Assembly: GCF_016545825.1 (NCBI RefSeq)
Contig: NC_052613.1
Location: 50,946,112 to 51,010,111, forward strand
Source of the DNA: Eucalyptus grandis
Taxonomy: Eukaryota; Streptophyta; Magnoliopsida; Myrtales; Myrtaceae
Length of the DNA stretch: 64,000 nucleotides
Direction of reading: 5' to 3'
Part shown: positions 24,165 through 36,479 of the stretch, piece after piece
Layout: the number at the start of each line of letters is the position of its first letter
How positions within the stretch are numbered: position 1 is the first letter of the stretch
The notes under the pieces: generated by a model
What the model was told of the DNA's origin: nothing
Database searches by the model: none
The model's input: only the letters and a program-made list of their open reading frames with translations
Position numbers and translations under genes: made by a program

Positions 24165-26473
24165 AAAAGCAAGAGATTTGATTTTGAGATGAGATAAGTG
24201 TGCTTTGATTTTTCAAAAAGGACATCTATATATATTTATATATAGACACCATGTATAAGCTTTTGACTTTTCGAGTTTATGGATAATGATAGTGATATGA
24301 TGTTCACGCAAGTAACTTTGAGCTTGATTCCAAAAAGTTAAACGTGCTTTAGATAATGGTACAATTATAATCAAAAGATGGAGCAAAACATAAAAGATCT
24401 AATCATCATTGTGTCGCCCCATCTAAAAATCCTCTGTCTCAATTATTATTCTTCTTATGCAAAACAGAAAAAACACGTGAAGCATATTCTTCTCCATCCC
24501 CTTTATCAAACAACCGAACAAAAAAAAGAAAACTTATTTTTATGCGTTTCACGCTCTCGTCAGTTCGGATATATGCTGTGTTAGACGTGCGATCCAAAAG
24601 ATTATGGGCCGACATGCCTATCTGGGGCACAATGCTTGAAAAAGCCCCGTCCAGCTGGGCCGCAGAGGCGTGGGCGAAGATTAGTTTTGCTGCTCTGTTG
24701 GTCCTAAACCAATACCAACCCACGTTTTCATGTTTGCCTCTCTGCTTCCCAACACGACATTCCACTTTCCCTTCACGATCAAGCGTCTCGCACTCGACCA
24801 GCAAGGATCGGTTCAATAAATTTTCACCACCGAGAACGTATAGATAACACTGATCAATATACCAATACAGAGTACAAGGTTAATACTAGGTATGTAAATA
24901 CCCATTTATAAAACAACAAAGCTTGAGAAATTACAGCAAAGCTATCGTGAAGTCGGATTCGTGAAGTGTCGTGCCAACCCGTAACTCGCATTAAAGACAT
25001 GTGGTCACATTCAAGAGTCCCATAAAGTTTTGAATGAATCGAGGGTTGACCAAAAAAAAAAAAACTCGAAGAGTCCACAAACTCTTGTTCGATATCACAG
25101 CACTAATCAATACCATAGTGATAACATTGCACATTAGACAAAAATGTCAAGTTCTAACGGTGTTGTTATCTAACTTATTGATTAATTTTTTAGTTGGCTC
25201 TTGTATCATTCAGCATCATTGTCATCAGTAATTCTGCCATCATAGAGAAGCTCCCGTAAATTACTCCAGTGCAGATTTTTCTCCTCTCTGGTTGAAGGTC
25301 CAAAAGCTGGAAACTTCCAATTTCCATGGCGATAAGCATATTAGGGTTTGACACAACACAAGTAGCCATCCACCATCTATTTATGGAGTTTCTTCAAGTG
25401 GTCTGAACTTGGTCCCTGCTTGCCATGAAATTAGGTACTGTTTCATTGATCTCGTGAATGTGCCAACGTTCGATAGGATTAAGCAACGACACTAGCGTAA
25501 GGTGTTCACTGCTACTTTATGGCCAAAAAGAGCATTCGCTAGCTAGCTGGCTCCGGTTCTGATGATTGATCTCCCCCGCTGAAAAGAGAGGACGGTCAAC
25601 TACTTCAGCCTATAATTGCCGACAAGTCCAGAATCCGGTAATGCCAAACCGAAGGAATTGATCGAAGCTCCAGTTAGATATCGACCCCCACATTAAATAA
25701 ACGAAAACATCCCGCACCATATCGACAGATACCGATCTCGAACCTGCCCAAGAATCCTCGCTCTCATAGACTGGAAGCACAAGATTAGTGGAAAAGCTGT
25801 TAGGTATTGAAGTGTGAAGGTATGAGTCTAATCAATTTGATATGTATCTTGTAACAAGGAAGCTATATATTTTAAGTGCTCATGAAAAGTCATGTCGGGT
25901 AGGATTAGAGAGATATTTTCCTCGGTATCATCTCGGTTTACGTCAATCCGAAAAAGCCAAAAATAAATGATGTCATATAAAAGTAAGGGTAAGCTAAGCA
26001 CGTATTTGAATAATCGGTCATGCAAATCGATTGTATACTTCACGACAAGGACTCGACTCCCTGGGATGTATTTATTTACTTAAATGAGCATCTTGACCTA
26101 AATTACCGTCTAAACTCATTTTATCACATAAAATCAATCGCGAAAGAAGCCTAGAATCCTCGCGAGGTCCTGCCAAGGGAAGTCCCTGTGCAGTTCTTGC
26201 GTTACCACTAATTTTGGCCGTGAAAACATGATATGTGGAAATGGGTCTATATCGAAACTTGTTGGTTTTTCGACCCAAATAGGAACATATTTTTTAATGG
26301 AACCGACTGCACTGGAAGCCATGCGTGGAGATAGAAGTGTCGCATTGCACACAAACATCTGCCTCCGATAAATTAATGTGGGACAGAAACCATCGTGCTA
26401 TCTTCAGCCACTTAATCATCTTCTCCCTCCCTCCTATCATTACCCGTCGGCCGAACAAATCATACACCAGCTC
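24165..26473. other. Intergenic upstream of the NPF gene
   Basis: This is mostly AT-rich DNA with short uninformative open frames on both strands. I see no gene. Confidence 0.4.
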
Positions 26474-26507
26474 CCTCTCTCTCTCTCTCTCTCTCTGATT
26501 ATATATA
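26474..26507 (+). promoter_or_regulatory. Pyrimidine tract and TATA box of the NPF gene
   Basis: A (CT)n tract (26474-26496) runs directly into GATTATATATACTC, with TATATATA at 26500-26507. This is 136 bases before the ATG, leaving room for a short 5' UTR. The spacing and the absence of another candidate make it the likely core promoter. Confidence 0.6.
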
Positions 26508-26642
26508 CTCGGGGGGCGAGACTTCACTGGGAAGAGTGCCAACTGAGAAGATGATCCCAACTCACTAAAATCTCCGAAATTTCAGAGAAAAAGTGTGCTT
26601 GGATTAGGTTAGAGAGACTATAGAAGGAAAATAACGAGAGAG

Positions 26643-29600
26643 ATGGGGTCCGAGGATACCAACACTAGCACCAAGAAGCCTCCGCCTGCTTCTCTCACCT
26701 TGCTTCTTTCCACCAAATGCTTCCCTATCAAGCCTTCCTCGCCAGTGCTGCCGGCATCGAATTCTCCAGAAAACAAGGGCTCCGACGAAGTGAACGGGCA
26801 TGGGGCAGCTTCGCCGCGCCTCAGTGCAAAGGCAACTACCGCCGCTGCCATCCGAAAGAAGCCTGGCGGATGGAAAGCCATGCCTTACATCTTAGGTCTC
26901 TCTCTCTCTCTCTCTCTCTCTCTGTTGGTTTAGTGACAATATTTGTATGATTAAAATAAACTCTTTGAGAATCAGCCACCCACCCTATTTATTGTCTATA
27001 TCATATTTATCTTCGAACCCTACTCGTGTAAATCTTCTATAAGCTGACAGAGAACCTAATAAAGATCCGTGTTCTTTTACGAGTTTCATCATGTGAAAGT
27101 TCCGTTCTTCTTGAAATTTCATCGGCTGGATGAGAGTGGTGGCATCTCGTCTTCTCCGTATTAGCTGACAAAAATTAAAAATTGAGGTGATGAAATTTTT
27201 CTCCTTCTCAATTACAGGAAATGAAACATTCGAGAGGCTGGCAACGTTTGGACTGCTCGCGAACTTCATGGTCTACCTGGTCAAGATGTATCGCATGGAC
27301 CAGGTGGCTGCCTCCAACGTCATCAACATCTGGATGGGCGTCACCAACTTCGCTCCGTTGGTCGGCGCTTTCATCTCCGACGCCTACGCCGGCCGGTTCC
27401 GCACCATCGCCTTTGCATCCTTCGCCTCTTTTCTGGTATTCGACGACACTGACAGACCTAATAATTTCCGCAGTTTCCCCTATTAAATTCTTTATATCAC
27501 AATTTTACTAAAGATTAGAAAAGCTAAAACCGCTCCTGCATGTGGTCTGTTTTACCTTGATGGTCCACGACTTGCAAATTGACCCACATGGGCTCGTCCC
27601 ATGTATTGAAGTACATAAAGTGGAAAAAACCAAAAGGTGGCGGTACCACTATACGAGCAGTCCGCCCATGTGTGTGACAGTATATACTTTTGGGAGCTTC
27701 TGTTTTCTATTTTTCCCATTGTCTTGATTCGTCTCTCCAGGGGTCTGCTCGCTCATCTTGGAGTATTGGACTCGGATGCTTTTCGCACGATTTGATTGTA
27801 TAGTGGAAAATTAGGTAGATGAGAGTTTCCACTTTGGCCATGCAATTACTTCCCTATGGACCTAATTCGTCTAAGCTAATGTTAACACCGGACGAGACAA
27901 CATTAGCTACTGGCTACTTTTTTTTTTTTTTGGTCAGATAGCTACTGGCTACTTGATAACTACTAAATTGGTGGTAGTCCTGTCAATCCATGGGTGGAAC
28001 CATGCATTAAGCTGTCGATAATCCTTTTTTTAGTTTTTTTTTTGCGTAATTATCCATCAAGTTACGTAACTGAAAGCGATTTATACAAATATTTTTCATG
28101 AAGTATAATGAAGAATAACCATTAATAGTATGTATATACAAATGATGCGGAATGTATTGAGATTTGATTCGACAAAATTTTGTCGATTGTTTCCATAGAA
28201 TGCCCCCTCACATCATCTTAAAACTTCCATATATATATTTTTATCTCTTCCCGAAAGGAAATTTTTTCCTTCCCATTTTACTTCCATGAATTTATTTCTC
28301 TAAGACTCTTAGTGAAAGCTGATTAATTCTGATAATATAACTCTAATAAAAGGAAATATGAACATCTGTCATCAATAATACATGGTTGAAATGAGCTCTC
28401 CACACTACATGTCCCCACCATCTAAGACGCTCAAAATCCCCAGGGCATGCTGACGATGACCCTGACGGCTTGGCTGCGGCAGCTCCACCCTCCGCCGTGC
28501 ACCGCCCCGCCACAGTCAATGATGAACGCCTCCCACCCGCCGTGCGTCAGCCCTTCAGGAGGCCAGCTGGGGGTGCTCTTCCTGGGCCTCGGCCTTCTGT
28601 CCATTGGCACTGGCGGGATCAGGCCGTGCAGCATCCCCTTTGGAGTCGACCAGTTCGATCCTGCCACTGAGGAAGGAGCGAGAGGGATCAACAGCTTCTA
28701 CAACTGGTACCGTATTAACGTTCATCAATCCGCGCAGCTTGTTTATTACTTTTCTCACCGCTCAAGGATTTGGATTAATCCCATTTAACAGGTACTACAC
28801 GTCGTTCACGGTCGTGTTGCTGATAACTCAGACGCTAGTCGTCTACATCCAGGACTCGGTGAGCTGGGTCATAGGTTTCGGGATACCCACGATCCTCATG
28901 CTCTGCTCCATCGTGCTCTTCTTCTTCGGGACGAGGATCTACGTGCACGTGAAACCCGAGGGGAGCGTGTTCACCGGGATCATCCAGGTGTTCGTGGTGG
29001 CTTTCAAGAAGCGGCGGCTGAGGGTCCCGGATGCCAAAGGTGGCGGGTCGGAGGTGGCGAAGGTGGCATACTACGACCCGCCGGTGAAGGACGCGGCGTT
29101 GCTGTCCAAGCTTCCGCTCACGGATGAGTTCAGGTATATGCGTCGTTCGCTTTTTGTCCACCGCATCACGTTCCACGTCTTTTTCTCAATTGAAGACTCT
29201 TTCGATTTCCTAAACTTTTGACGATAATCTATTGTTCGGATGCTTAAGCAAAATAGTAACGTACGTATATATCCACAAGATCTGGTTGGTATATATTATA
29301 CGTGCTGATATCATTGAAAAGACGATACACGTGAAGATGGACAGACATTCTTTTTCATATATAGATCTACTAGCAATCTATTATTGCTGAAGTTTTGATG
29401 AACAGTTATGTTTAACTTGGCATAGTTGTGATGCTTCAAATTAGTCCATGATCAACAAAAAATCCTGATCAAAACTACCTTTAACAGTCACCAATTTAAC
29501 TTGGTAAATTTCTCTTGCTGTGGCCAGGTGCTTGAACAAAGCGGCTATGATCCTCGAAAACGACGTGACCGCCGAAGGTGGGCCGGTGAGCCAGTGGACC

Positions 29601-30392
29601 TTGTGCAGCGTCCAACAAGTAGAGGAGGTCAAGTGCCTCCTGAGGGTTGGGCCGATTTGGGCGGCCGGCATCATCTCCTTCACGGCCATGACCCAACAGG
29701 GCACGTTCACCATCTCTCAGGCGTTGACGATGGACCGCCACCTTGGCCCGAGGTTCCAGATCCCGTCCGGCTCGCTCGTCGTGATATCATTCCTCACGAT
29801 CGGGCTGTGGCTCCCCTTCTACGACCGCATCCTCGTGCCTGCCCTGAGGAAGGTCACCGGGCACGAGGGCGGGATCACGCTCCTCCAGAGGATCGGGATC
29901 GGGACCGTCTTCTCGGTCCTGTCGATGGTGGTCGCCGGCCTGGTTGAGCGGGACCGGAGGGCCCATGCCAACTCACACCCTGGCCAGCCGCCAATCTCAG
30001 TCTTCTGGCTGGCGCCGCAGCTTATCCTCATGGGCTTCTGCGAGGCCTTCAACATCATTGGGCAAATCGAGTTCTTCAACCGGCAATTCCCGGACAACAT
30101 GAGGAGCATCGCAAACTCCTTGTTCTTCTGCTCCTTCGCTGGCTCAAGCTACCTCAGCAGTGTGGTGATCGCGGTGGTGCACCGGGTGACCGGGGGAGAC
30201 GGCCGGCCCAACTGGCTCGTTAATGATCTCAATGCCGGGAGATTGGACTATTACTACTATCTTCTGGCGGCAATGGGGATCGTGAATTTCGGATACTTCT
30301 TGGTCGTCGCTCATCGATATCGGTACAAAAGTCCTCTGCAGCACAATAAACCCCATTTCGATGTTGAGCTGAGCAGAGCGACCGATGTATAG
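26643..30392 (+). CDS. NPF2: NRT1/PTR-family (NPF2 clade) proton-coupled transporter
   Basis: This is a plasma-membrane major-facilitator protein of 646 residues. The five exons are 26643-26895, 27218-27435, 28444-28706, 28792-29133 and 29528-30392, with all junctions in frame. A hydrophilic N-terminus precedes KKPGGWKAMPYILG. The proton-coupling motif ExxE[KR] appears as ETFER at residues 87-91. Other family landmarks are GGIRPCSIPFGVDQFD, YYTSFTVVLLITQT with VVYIQD, the central-loop sequence RCLNKAA, EVEEVKCLLR, and near the end GFCEAFNIIGQIEFFNRQFP, SIANSLFFCSFAGSSYLSS and LNAGRLDYYYYLL. The closest families I know are Arabidopsis NPF2.12/NRT1.6 and NPF2.13/NRT1.7, low-affinity nitrate transporters for seed supply and phloem loading. 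NPF2 also contains glucosinolate and xenobiotic carriers, so the substrate is inferred. The position after PTST2 matches At1g27080 (NPF2.12). Confidence 0.95.
26897..26923. repeat. (TC)n tract at the 5' splice site of NPF intron 1
   Basis: The donor AG|GTCTCTCTCT leads straight into the dinucleotide run, so the usual GTAAGT/GTATGT donor extension is replaced by repeat. Confidence 0.9.
27904..27954 (-). mobile_element. Tiny retroposition scar in NPF intron 2
   Basis: A perfect 16-bp direct repeat (TAGCTACTGGCTACTT, 27904-27919 and 27939-27954) flanks a 19-base insert. On the minus strand the insert is TCTGACC followed by a poly(A) run. A long target duplication plus a poly(A) tail is the mark of LINE-dependent retroposition; here almost nothing but the tail was copied. 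Confidence 0.65.
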
Positions 30393-31310
30393 AATGAGAG
30401 CGGCAACGTAGATTTAGTAGATGGAGACGCCGAATGAATAAAATGTCGCAGAGCTATTATCAGCTTAATTTGCCTTAGTAGACCTACTTCAATATGGTCA
30501 TGAAAGAGTATGTATTACACTACATGTGCCCTATTGAATCTACGTATTATGTTGTCCATCGTCAACATGTGACTATTGCTCCATTTTCCGATGAATTAAT
30601 TTCTTTTGAGGAACGCAATATCTTATAAGACCGTTTCAAAAAGTATGTATACCAAGTTACTAATTGATGTAGCAGACTGTTATTAATTATCATATAGTCC
30701 CAACTTGTTCGACTAATTACTTGCAATCTGCCACATTAATAAGTATACGGGCTCGGTAAATCCGTCCTATTATGCCTTGCATTGCTTGTTTCTTTCTTCT
30801 GTTTTTTTGTTTTTTTCCTATGCGATCAGATTGCTTTGTTCTAATGCAATATTTCCAATGAACGTACTCCTTGGCTTGCGGTGGCAGTGACCAAGCTAGG
30901 GCGACTGTCTAGCGTGATAATCCTGGATATTTACCGTTAGTCACGAAAAAGACTCGAATGATTTTTTAGCACGTACATACACCTTATGATGGAGACAAAT
31001 TTACAGATAAATATCAAGAGAGGATATTTGTAGGACTGGACTGGAGTGGAAGGGTTGTTAAGCATCGCCATCTCCTGCTAATAATCAAACCTACTTTTTT
31101 AAATTATCACTTGTAAGAAAAGTACCATACCACTTATCTATTACTTCTCAAATTATATGCCCTAGTCAGATTCACAATAATTTTAGGCATTGAACAGACT
31201 GTGGAACGTCCGTGATGTTATTTACCACGCAGGTGCATTAGAAGGCTGCCATTTCGATTTCGGTTCAAGAAATTCAATCGTTCTTTTTCTTGCCGTTCGC
31301 CATATTTTCA
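30393..31310. other. NPF 3' flank, no gene
   Basis: AT-rich DNA without recognisable genes. At 31264-31307 lies the 44-base stretch that is repeated inside the adjacent hAT element. Confidence 0.5.
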
Positions 31311-31318
31311 TTTGCATG

Positions 31319-32235
31319 TAGGGGTGTTCAAGAAATTCAATCGTTCTTTTTTCTTGCCGTTCGCCATATTTATATTATATTATTTATAATTCTTTTATAT
31401 ATTCAAACCTAAGTAAAATGTCTATTATATTATATTATATTGAAATGTTCTATCAATAACACTAATAGTAATTTCAATTTAAAACTTTTGTTAAGTATTA
31501 ATTATGTGTCGTTTGTTTTGTTTTCAAGTGTTTAGAAGTTCAGGTGTATTAACAAGATGTGAAGTTATATATTCATGGTTTATATTAAGTATTTTGAACT
31601 TTTTATGATTTAATTGTATTTTACTAATGAATTTCAGCTGCACTTTGCTTTTTAATTTGTGTCAAATGGTATAAGTTTTTAAAGAATAGAGTAGTACCTC
31701 CGCTAGTCAAGTGGTGTGAAGCTCATTTTTTGGTTGAGTAGACTCTACATGATCAAATGTTAGTCAAGTGGTGCGAAGCTCATTTTTTGGTTGAGTGGAC
31801 TCTACATGATCGGAAGACGCTTTTTGCATATGGTGTTATAAATATTAAAGATAGATGATTACAAGAACTCCATCTTATCCCATATCTCGATGAACGGTTA
31901 GCGGATACGGAATTTCTATTATTGTGTCATCTTAAATTTGCTAAATATGTATTGATATTTTATAGTTTAGTTGCACAATACCGTATTGTTGATGAATGTG
32001 TAATTTGAATTTGTAAGTTTGCTTTTTTAGGAAGTATAAAAAATAAGACGAAAAAAATTATCGATCGGTCCCGGGTTGACCCTGAAACCGGACCGAACCC
32101 ATTGGGTCGGTCCGGTCCTTGGTCCCAGGCTCAATAAGGTCGGTCCTCGGTCCTAAAAATTGAGGATCGACACTGTACGGGTTGGTCCTAGGGTTAGGGG
32201 GTGGCCCGGACCAACCCGGACCATGCTCACCCCTA
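31319..32235. mobile_element. Non-autonomous hAT-type transposon, 917 bp
   Basis: The ends are TAGGGGTGTTCA (left) and TAGGGGTGAGCA (reverse complement of the right end). An exact 8-bp target duplication TTTGCATG sits at 31311-31318 and 32236-32243. The TAGGGGTG terminus, 8-bp duplication and GGTCCGGTCC-rich subterminal DNA (about 32060-32215) are all typical of hAT elements. No transposase frame is present. Inside is a 51-base unit repeated twice (31704-31754 and 31761-31811). The first bases after the left end copy 44 bases of the left flank. Confidence 0.9.
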
Positions 32236-32329
32236 TTTGCATGTATCGGACAGCATTCAAACGTCATACTGGGTCATCTTGAACACCCCATAAAAGAAAA
32301 AATCCTCCGTCATGTAGTATTGATATTAG

Positions 32330-32690
32330 GATTAATATCAAGAAAAATTATAAAATGGTATATCTATAATAAATTATTCCCAAACTAATCCTAAATGGTA
32401 CAGTGGTGACAATTTTATTTTCTATTAATTTATGTTAAATTAACGTAGCAACGGATGGATATACCAATTTGGATTTTACTTTCTGTTTATTACATATATA
32501 CCACTTTGTAATTTTTGTAGTACTAATCCAATTTAACAGAAATTAATTGAAAGTAAATTTTTCTCAAATGTACTGATTAAGAATTTTTTACTTATCATGA
32601 GTATACCGGTTTGAAGTTTTTAATTGTTAAAAAATTAATTTTTGGTAAATTTATAATGTGTATCGATTTAAAATTTTTCATGACACTAAC
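32330..32690. repeat. Degenerate AT-rich foldback copy
   Basis: The left arm GATTAATATCAAGAAAAATT and the complement of the right arm (GTTAGTGTCATGAAAAATT) match imperfectly. The interior carries GGTACAGTGGTGACAA and its inverted relatives. It belongs with the 36480-36971 family. Confidence 0.45.
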
Positions 32691-33070
32691 TGTTAGTATT
32701 GTTTTATATATGCTGTCAGCTTTCGTAGTTAGTCATCAACTTTTATTTATCTAACTTACTGACGTTTTATATTGATCAGCTCTTTTATGAAATTACCAAC
32801 TTTTTACAAGCTTGTCTCATCGACTTTTCTCTTGATAGGTTTCCAATTACTTTAAAGCTATCCACTTTCATTTTAGTAACTTACTGACCTAACTTTTGTA
32901 TTAAGTTTATAGCCTCCATTCGCATTGCGGACCAACTTTGAAAACGCGTCACTCAACTTTCCAAGTGAAATACCAGAGGTCGGGCACTCAGCAAAATTTT
33001 TCCGTCGCTTTTTTTCTTTTTTTTTGGTTGTTTCCAAGATGCCGTGTCCGATTTTCATTGCGGGAATCCG

Positions 33071-33128
33071 ATGCCTTGCAGGAGTTTTTTTTTTTTGTTT
33101 TTTTTTGAACTAATGCCTTGCAGGAGTT
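33071..33128 (-). mobile_element. Tiny retroposition scar
   Basis: A perfect 16-bp direct repeat (ATGCCTTGCAGGAGTT, 33071-33086 and 33113-33128) flanks a 26-base insert. On the minus strand the insert reads TAGTTC followed by an A-rich tail with one C. It has the same architecture as the scar at 27904-27954. Confidence 0.65.
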
Positions 33129-34186
33129 GGCATATGTATAGATATGAGCACTAGTGGAGATGATGTGATGAGGTCAGGCACGCACTTATTGGGAGTCCTT
33201 TTCGACCTAACCAGGGAGCTAGTTCCACATGTATCGGATAGTCGTTCGCACGGAATGGTGATCGAGGAGAACAATATGGATGGCGATAATGTCTTCTTCT
33301 TTTTCTGTTAATGTTTGGATTATCGTCTGAGGTTCTTGTACCGTAAATCATCCAACAATTTTGTGGCATAGATGCAATTGACGAGATTCTATCATAACGT
33401 CGCCCCACACAAACAATCGTACATGATAACAACGCTTTTGTTAAGTTGATTTGGAGAATCGTAAGTTGTAGGGCAATGGACTTGCACTTCCATTTAACAA
33501 TACGGTCAAGTTAGAAAGCGAAGCCTTGTTAACAATAAGAATGAGTGGACTAAGAATGTATTCACATGTCGATTACAAGGTGTCAAGTCGGTTTTGATGA
33601 TCGAACAGCTAGTTATATTTCAGTCCACAGAACGCTTCAAGCCTCCAATAATGGACGTGATGGATCTCATCTCTTTTTCTGGTGGTCCTTATTTGGTTCG
33701 ATTCAGAACACGTGAAGCCGAAATAGGGTATTGTCTTGCGCACATTATGGCGCGTTCAAAAAGAATGTCAACTTCTCCACCCGTCAAAGAAATAAACTTG
33801 ACGGTGAAACGTTAGCGAATAGGACAGTCCTTCACGTGGTGGTTGTATTGTTTGGACTATGATACCTCATGCGCGGTCTAGCTCATCATAAACGAGCCTC
33901 TGTCCAGTCGTCGATTGCTGAAGTCGCTTGTAAGCAGGTAAGATACGTTACGTTACATGAATTGTGAAAGATTCTTGTTAGAATCTAGTCACACGCATGC
34001 AGTTCTTCTGAGTTCCAGACAAAGCCCACTTCAGCTAGAGAGAACTAGTCGGTCGTATCGTGACACTAATGGTCGGTGATGCAGTCAGTTGAGTCGACTT
34101 GGTCCCCCATGCTTACTGAAGAATGACCACTTGCTGAGATCGATCATGTGGTCCTAATAGGAAGTCGATGTTTTGCACATTATTCA
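33129..34186. other. Intergenic, no gene seen
   Basis: Mixed-composition DNA with short open frames such as 33594-33815 that have no recognisable domain. Confidence 0.4.
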
Positions 34187-34505
34187 AAATAACTTAAAAT
34201 TAATACTATGTGACAAATTTACCTCAAACTAAACTCCAAACTGGTATATATGTGACAAATTTACCCTCCATAAGTTTCTATTAAATTTTACCGTTGAATT
34301 ATTGAGTTATATTGATACATAATAGTTTACTAGTGTACTAATTTAGGGTTTTACCCTCTGTTTATCACATATATATCGATTTGTGATTTTTTATGATATT
34401 AATCTAATTTAACGCAAATTAATGGATTTTGGTGATTCAAAAATTAATTTGGGGTAAATTTATCACAAGTGTATCAGTTTGGACTTAAGCAATAACTAAT
34501 GAGAA
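34187..34505. repeat. AT-rich foldback copy
   Basis: It contains CAAACTGGTATATATGTGAC and ACAAATTTACCCTCC on one arm, and on the other arm the inverted TTTGGGGTAAATTTATCACA with GTATCAGTTTGGA. It is a member of the 36480-36971 family, with ends less clear. Confidence 0.5.
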
Positions 34506-34668
34506 GGAAAAACAACTGATTCAACCCCTCTTTTGGTTGTTAAGCTTGGTCCATCTTAACTTCATATAGTCATTTCCAACATGATATTGAAAGGATGAAA
34601 GCTTGGTCCATCTTAACTCTTTTTTCATTTTTTCTTGCCCTTACTTGATTTTGCGTTTACTCATCTTA

Positions 34669-35245
34669 TGGTGTGTTTGTTTCACGAAAAAGGTAACATT
34701 TTTGGAAAATATTTTCCAAGAAACCCTTTTCCAAGAAAATGGTTAGTTTTCCTTTGTTTGGTGATATGTGACTAAAAATATTTTCCGGTATTTGGATTGC
34801 ATTTGAAAAATGATTGAAGGTGTAGAAGACGCCGACAAAGATGAAGAGAAGGGAGCGAAGCCAACGGGAGTGCAGGAGGTGCTAGGGTTGGAGGAGGCGG
34901 TGGTGACGAAAGGGAGGGGGTGAAGGAGAAGGAGAGAGGGGAGGAGGAGTTAGGGTTTACGTTCACAGGAAAAGAAAAAAAAAAAGAAAAAAATATAATA
35001 ATAACAAATTCAAAATTTTAATTAGAAATTCTTTTTAATAATAAATTTTTCATTAAGTAACGACCTTAAAATATTTTGGAAAACGTTTTCCGGTTCTTTC
35101 AAAGAGGAAATCGTTATCTTGAATTTAAGCTTTGGAAAGAAAACATTTTCCGTTGACTAGGAAAACATTTTCCATTGACTCATTTTTCTAAATGAACCAA
35201 ACGCTGAAAAATGAGGAAATTATTTTTCGCAAAACAAACACACCC
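34669..35245. mobile_element. PIF-Harbinger-type MITE, 577 bp
   Basis: The terminal inverted repeats are TGGTGTGTTTGTTTCACGAA on the left and GGGTGTGTTTGTTTTGCGAA on the right (complement). TTA target duplications lie at 34666-34668 and 35246-35248. The subterminal DNA is rich in GGAAAATATTTTCC and GAAAACATTTTCC words in both orientations. There is no coding capacity. Confidence 0.78.
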
Positions 35246-35248
35246 TTA

Positions 35249-36479
35249 GTTTGGATAGGTTTTCCTATATTAGGTAAAACATAAAAATATTGTTTACAAT
35301 ATGGATTGAGTTGAGTATATGTTGGGTATTAGTCGTCCGATATGGGTTACTATATTTGTTTCGCATGGAAATTGATCCATTTTGATCGGACCATTTTCGA
35401 CCCGACTAAACCTACCCGTTTAATGAGTCTATTAATAGACTAAGTTGGACGATATAGTCCTTTTAATGTGAGTGTAAGAATCATGCCTTTTGGATTACCA
35501 CAATCATTTCCGTGCTCCATCCCCGCTTACCAGTGAATAGAGCAATAACTCAAAGATAACGTGGGAAATACATCACGCGCTCCACCAAATAACTTAAACC
35601 ACTGGATAAATTCTAATTAAAGAATTTCTACAAATCATCGACTATTCCAAATTCAACGGGTTTTAACAACATGAAGTCACCAGGAGACGCCATAGATCAA
35701 GAGAAAATTGCAATGTCAAATGAAGAGAATCAAGATGCATGTTAAGATATGAATTCATAAAAAGCACTGTTGTTCAGATAAAATCTCTCTAACTATCGAG
35801 CTCTAAGAAACCGAAACTCTTGCAATAAAATTGGTACCATTGGGGAAAGTGGACCACTTGCTCACATCACAATAAAAAATCCTCCCAAGGAACAAAAAGA
35901 GGACAAAAGGGGAACTCCAATTTTGCTTTCATTGGCGATCAACATCACCGATCCCCCCACTTTCCACCGGCCGTTTCCATCGAGCGGCCGATGCATACTT
36001 GGCCATACCCTCTTCATGATGAGTGGCGTCGTGATGGGTCGTCCGTTGGGCAGCATGTCTCGTTCATGTTCCACGTTTCACATTATTTCGAAACCATTCC
36101 ACCCACCTCTCGTACCATAATCAGGCCACGTCCTCAATCCCCCGCCGCCTCCTCCACTACTTCAAAAGCCGCTCATCACCGTCGAAATTGCAGGGGGAAA
36201 TCTTTTCTCTGATCACGAAGGATTCGCCTGCGCACGATGCGCAGAGGACATGGTCCACCGCGACATTGAAAACTCTATAAAGTGCGTGTGAAAACAAGCC
36301 GTCGCTATTGGGCCAATTTGTATAATTGTATGTGTCGAAAATGTGGGGCGGTTCTACCCGCCGGACACAAACATAAGTAAGCTTATGGAGAATCTCATCC
36401 CAAAGGATGATGGTTTTGTGTCTTTCAGAGTTTGAGCTGTTTGACCGAGTCCGCATACCCTTTCAATGGGGAATTTTTT
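35249..36479. other. Intergenic, no gene seen
   Basis: AT-rich to mixed DNA. Short opposing open frames at 35862-36456 have no recognisable motif. Confidence 0.4.

Noticed and set aside
25030..25062. TTGACC-poly(A) insert as a fifth retroposition scar
   Set aside because: The flanking repeats (TCGAGG / TCGAAG) are short and imperfect.
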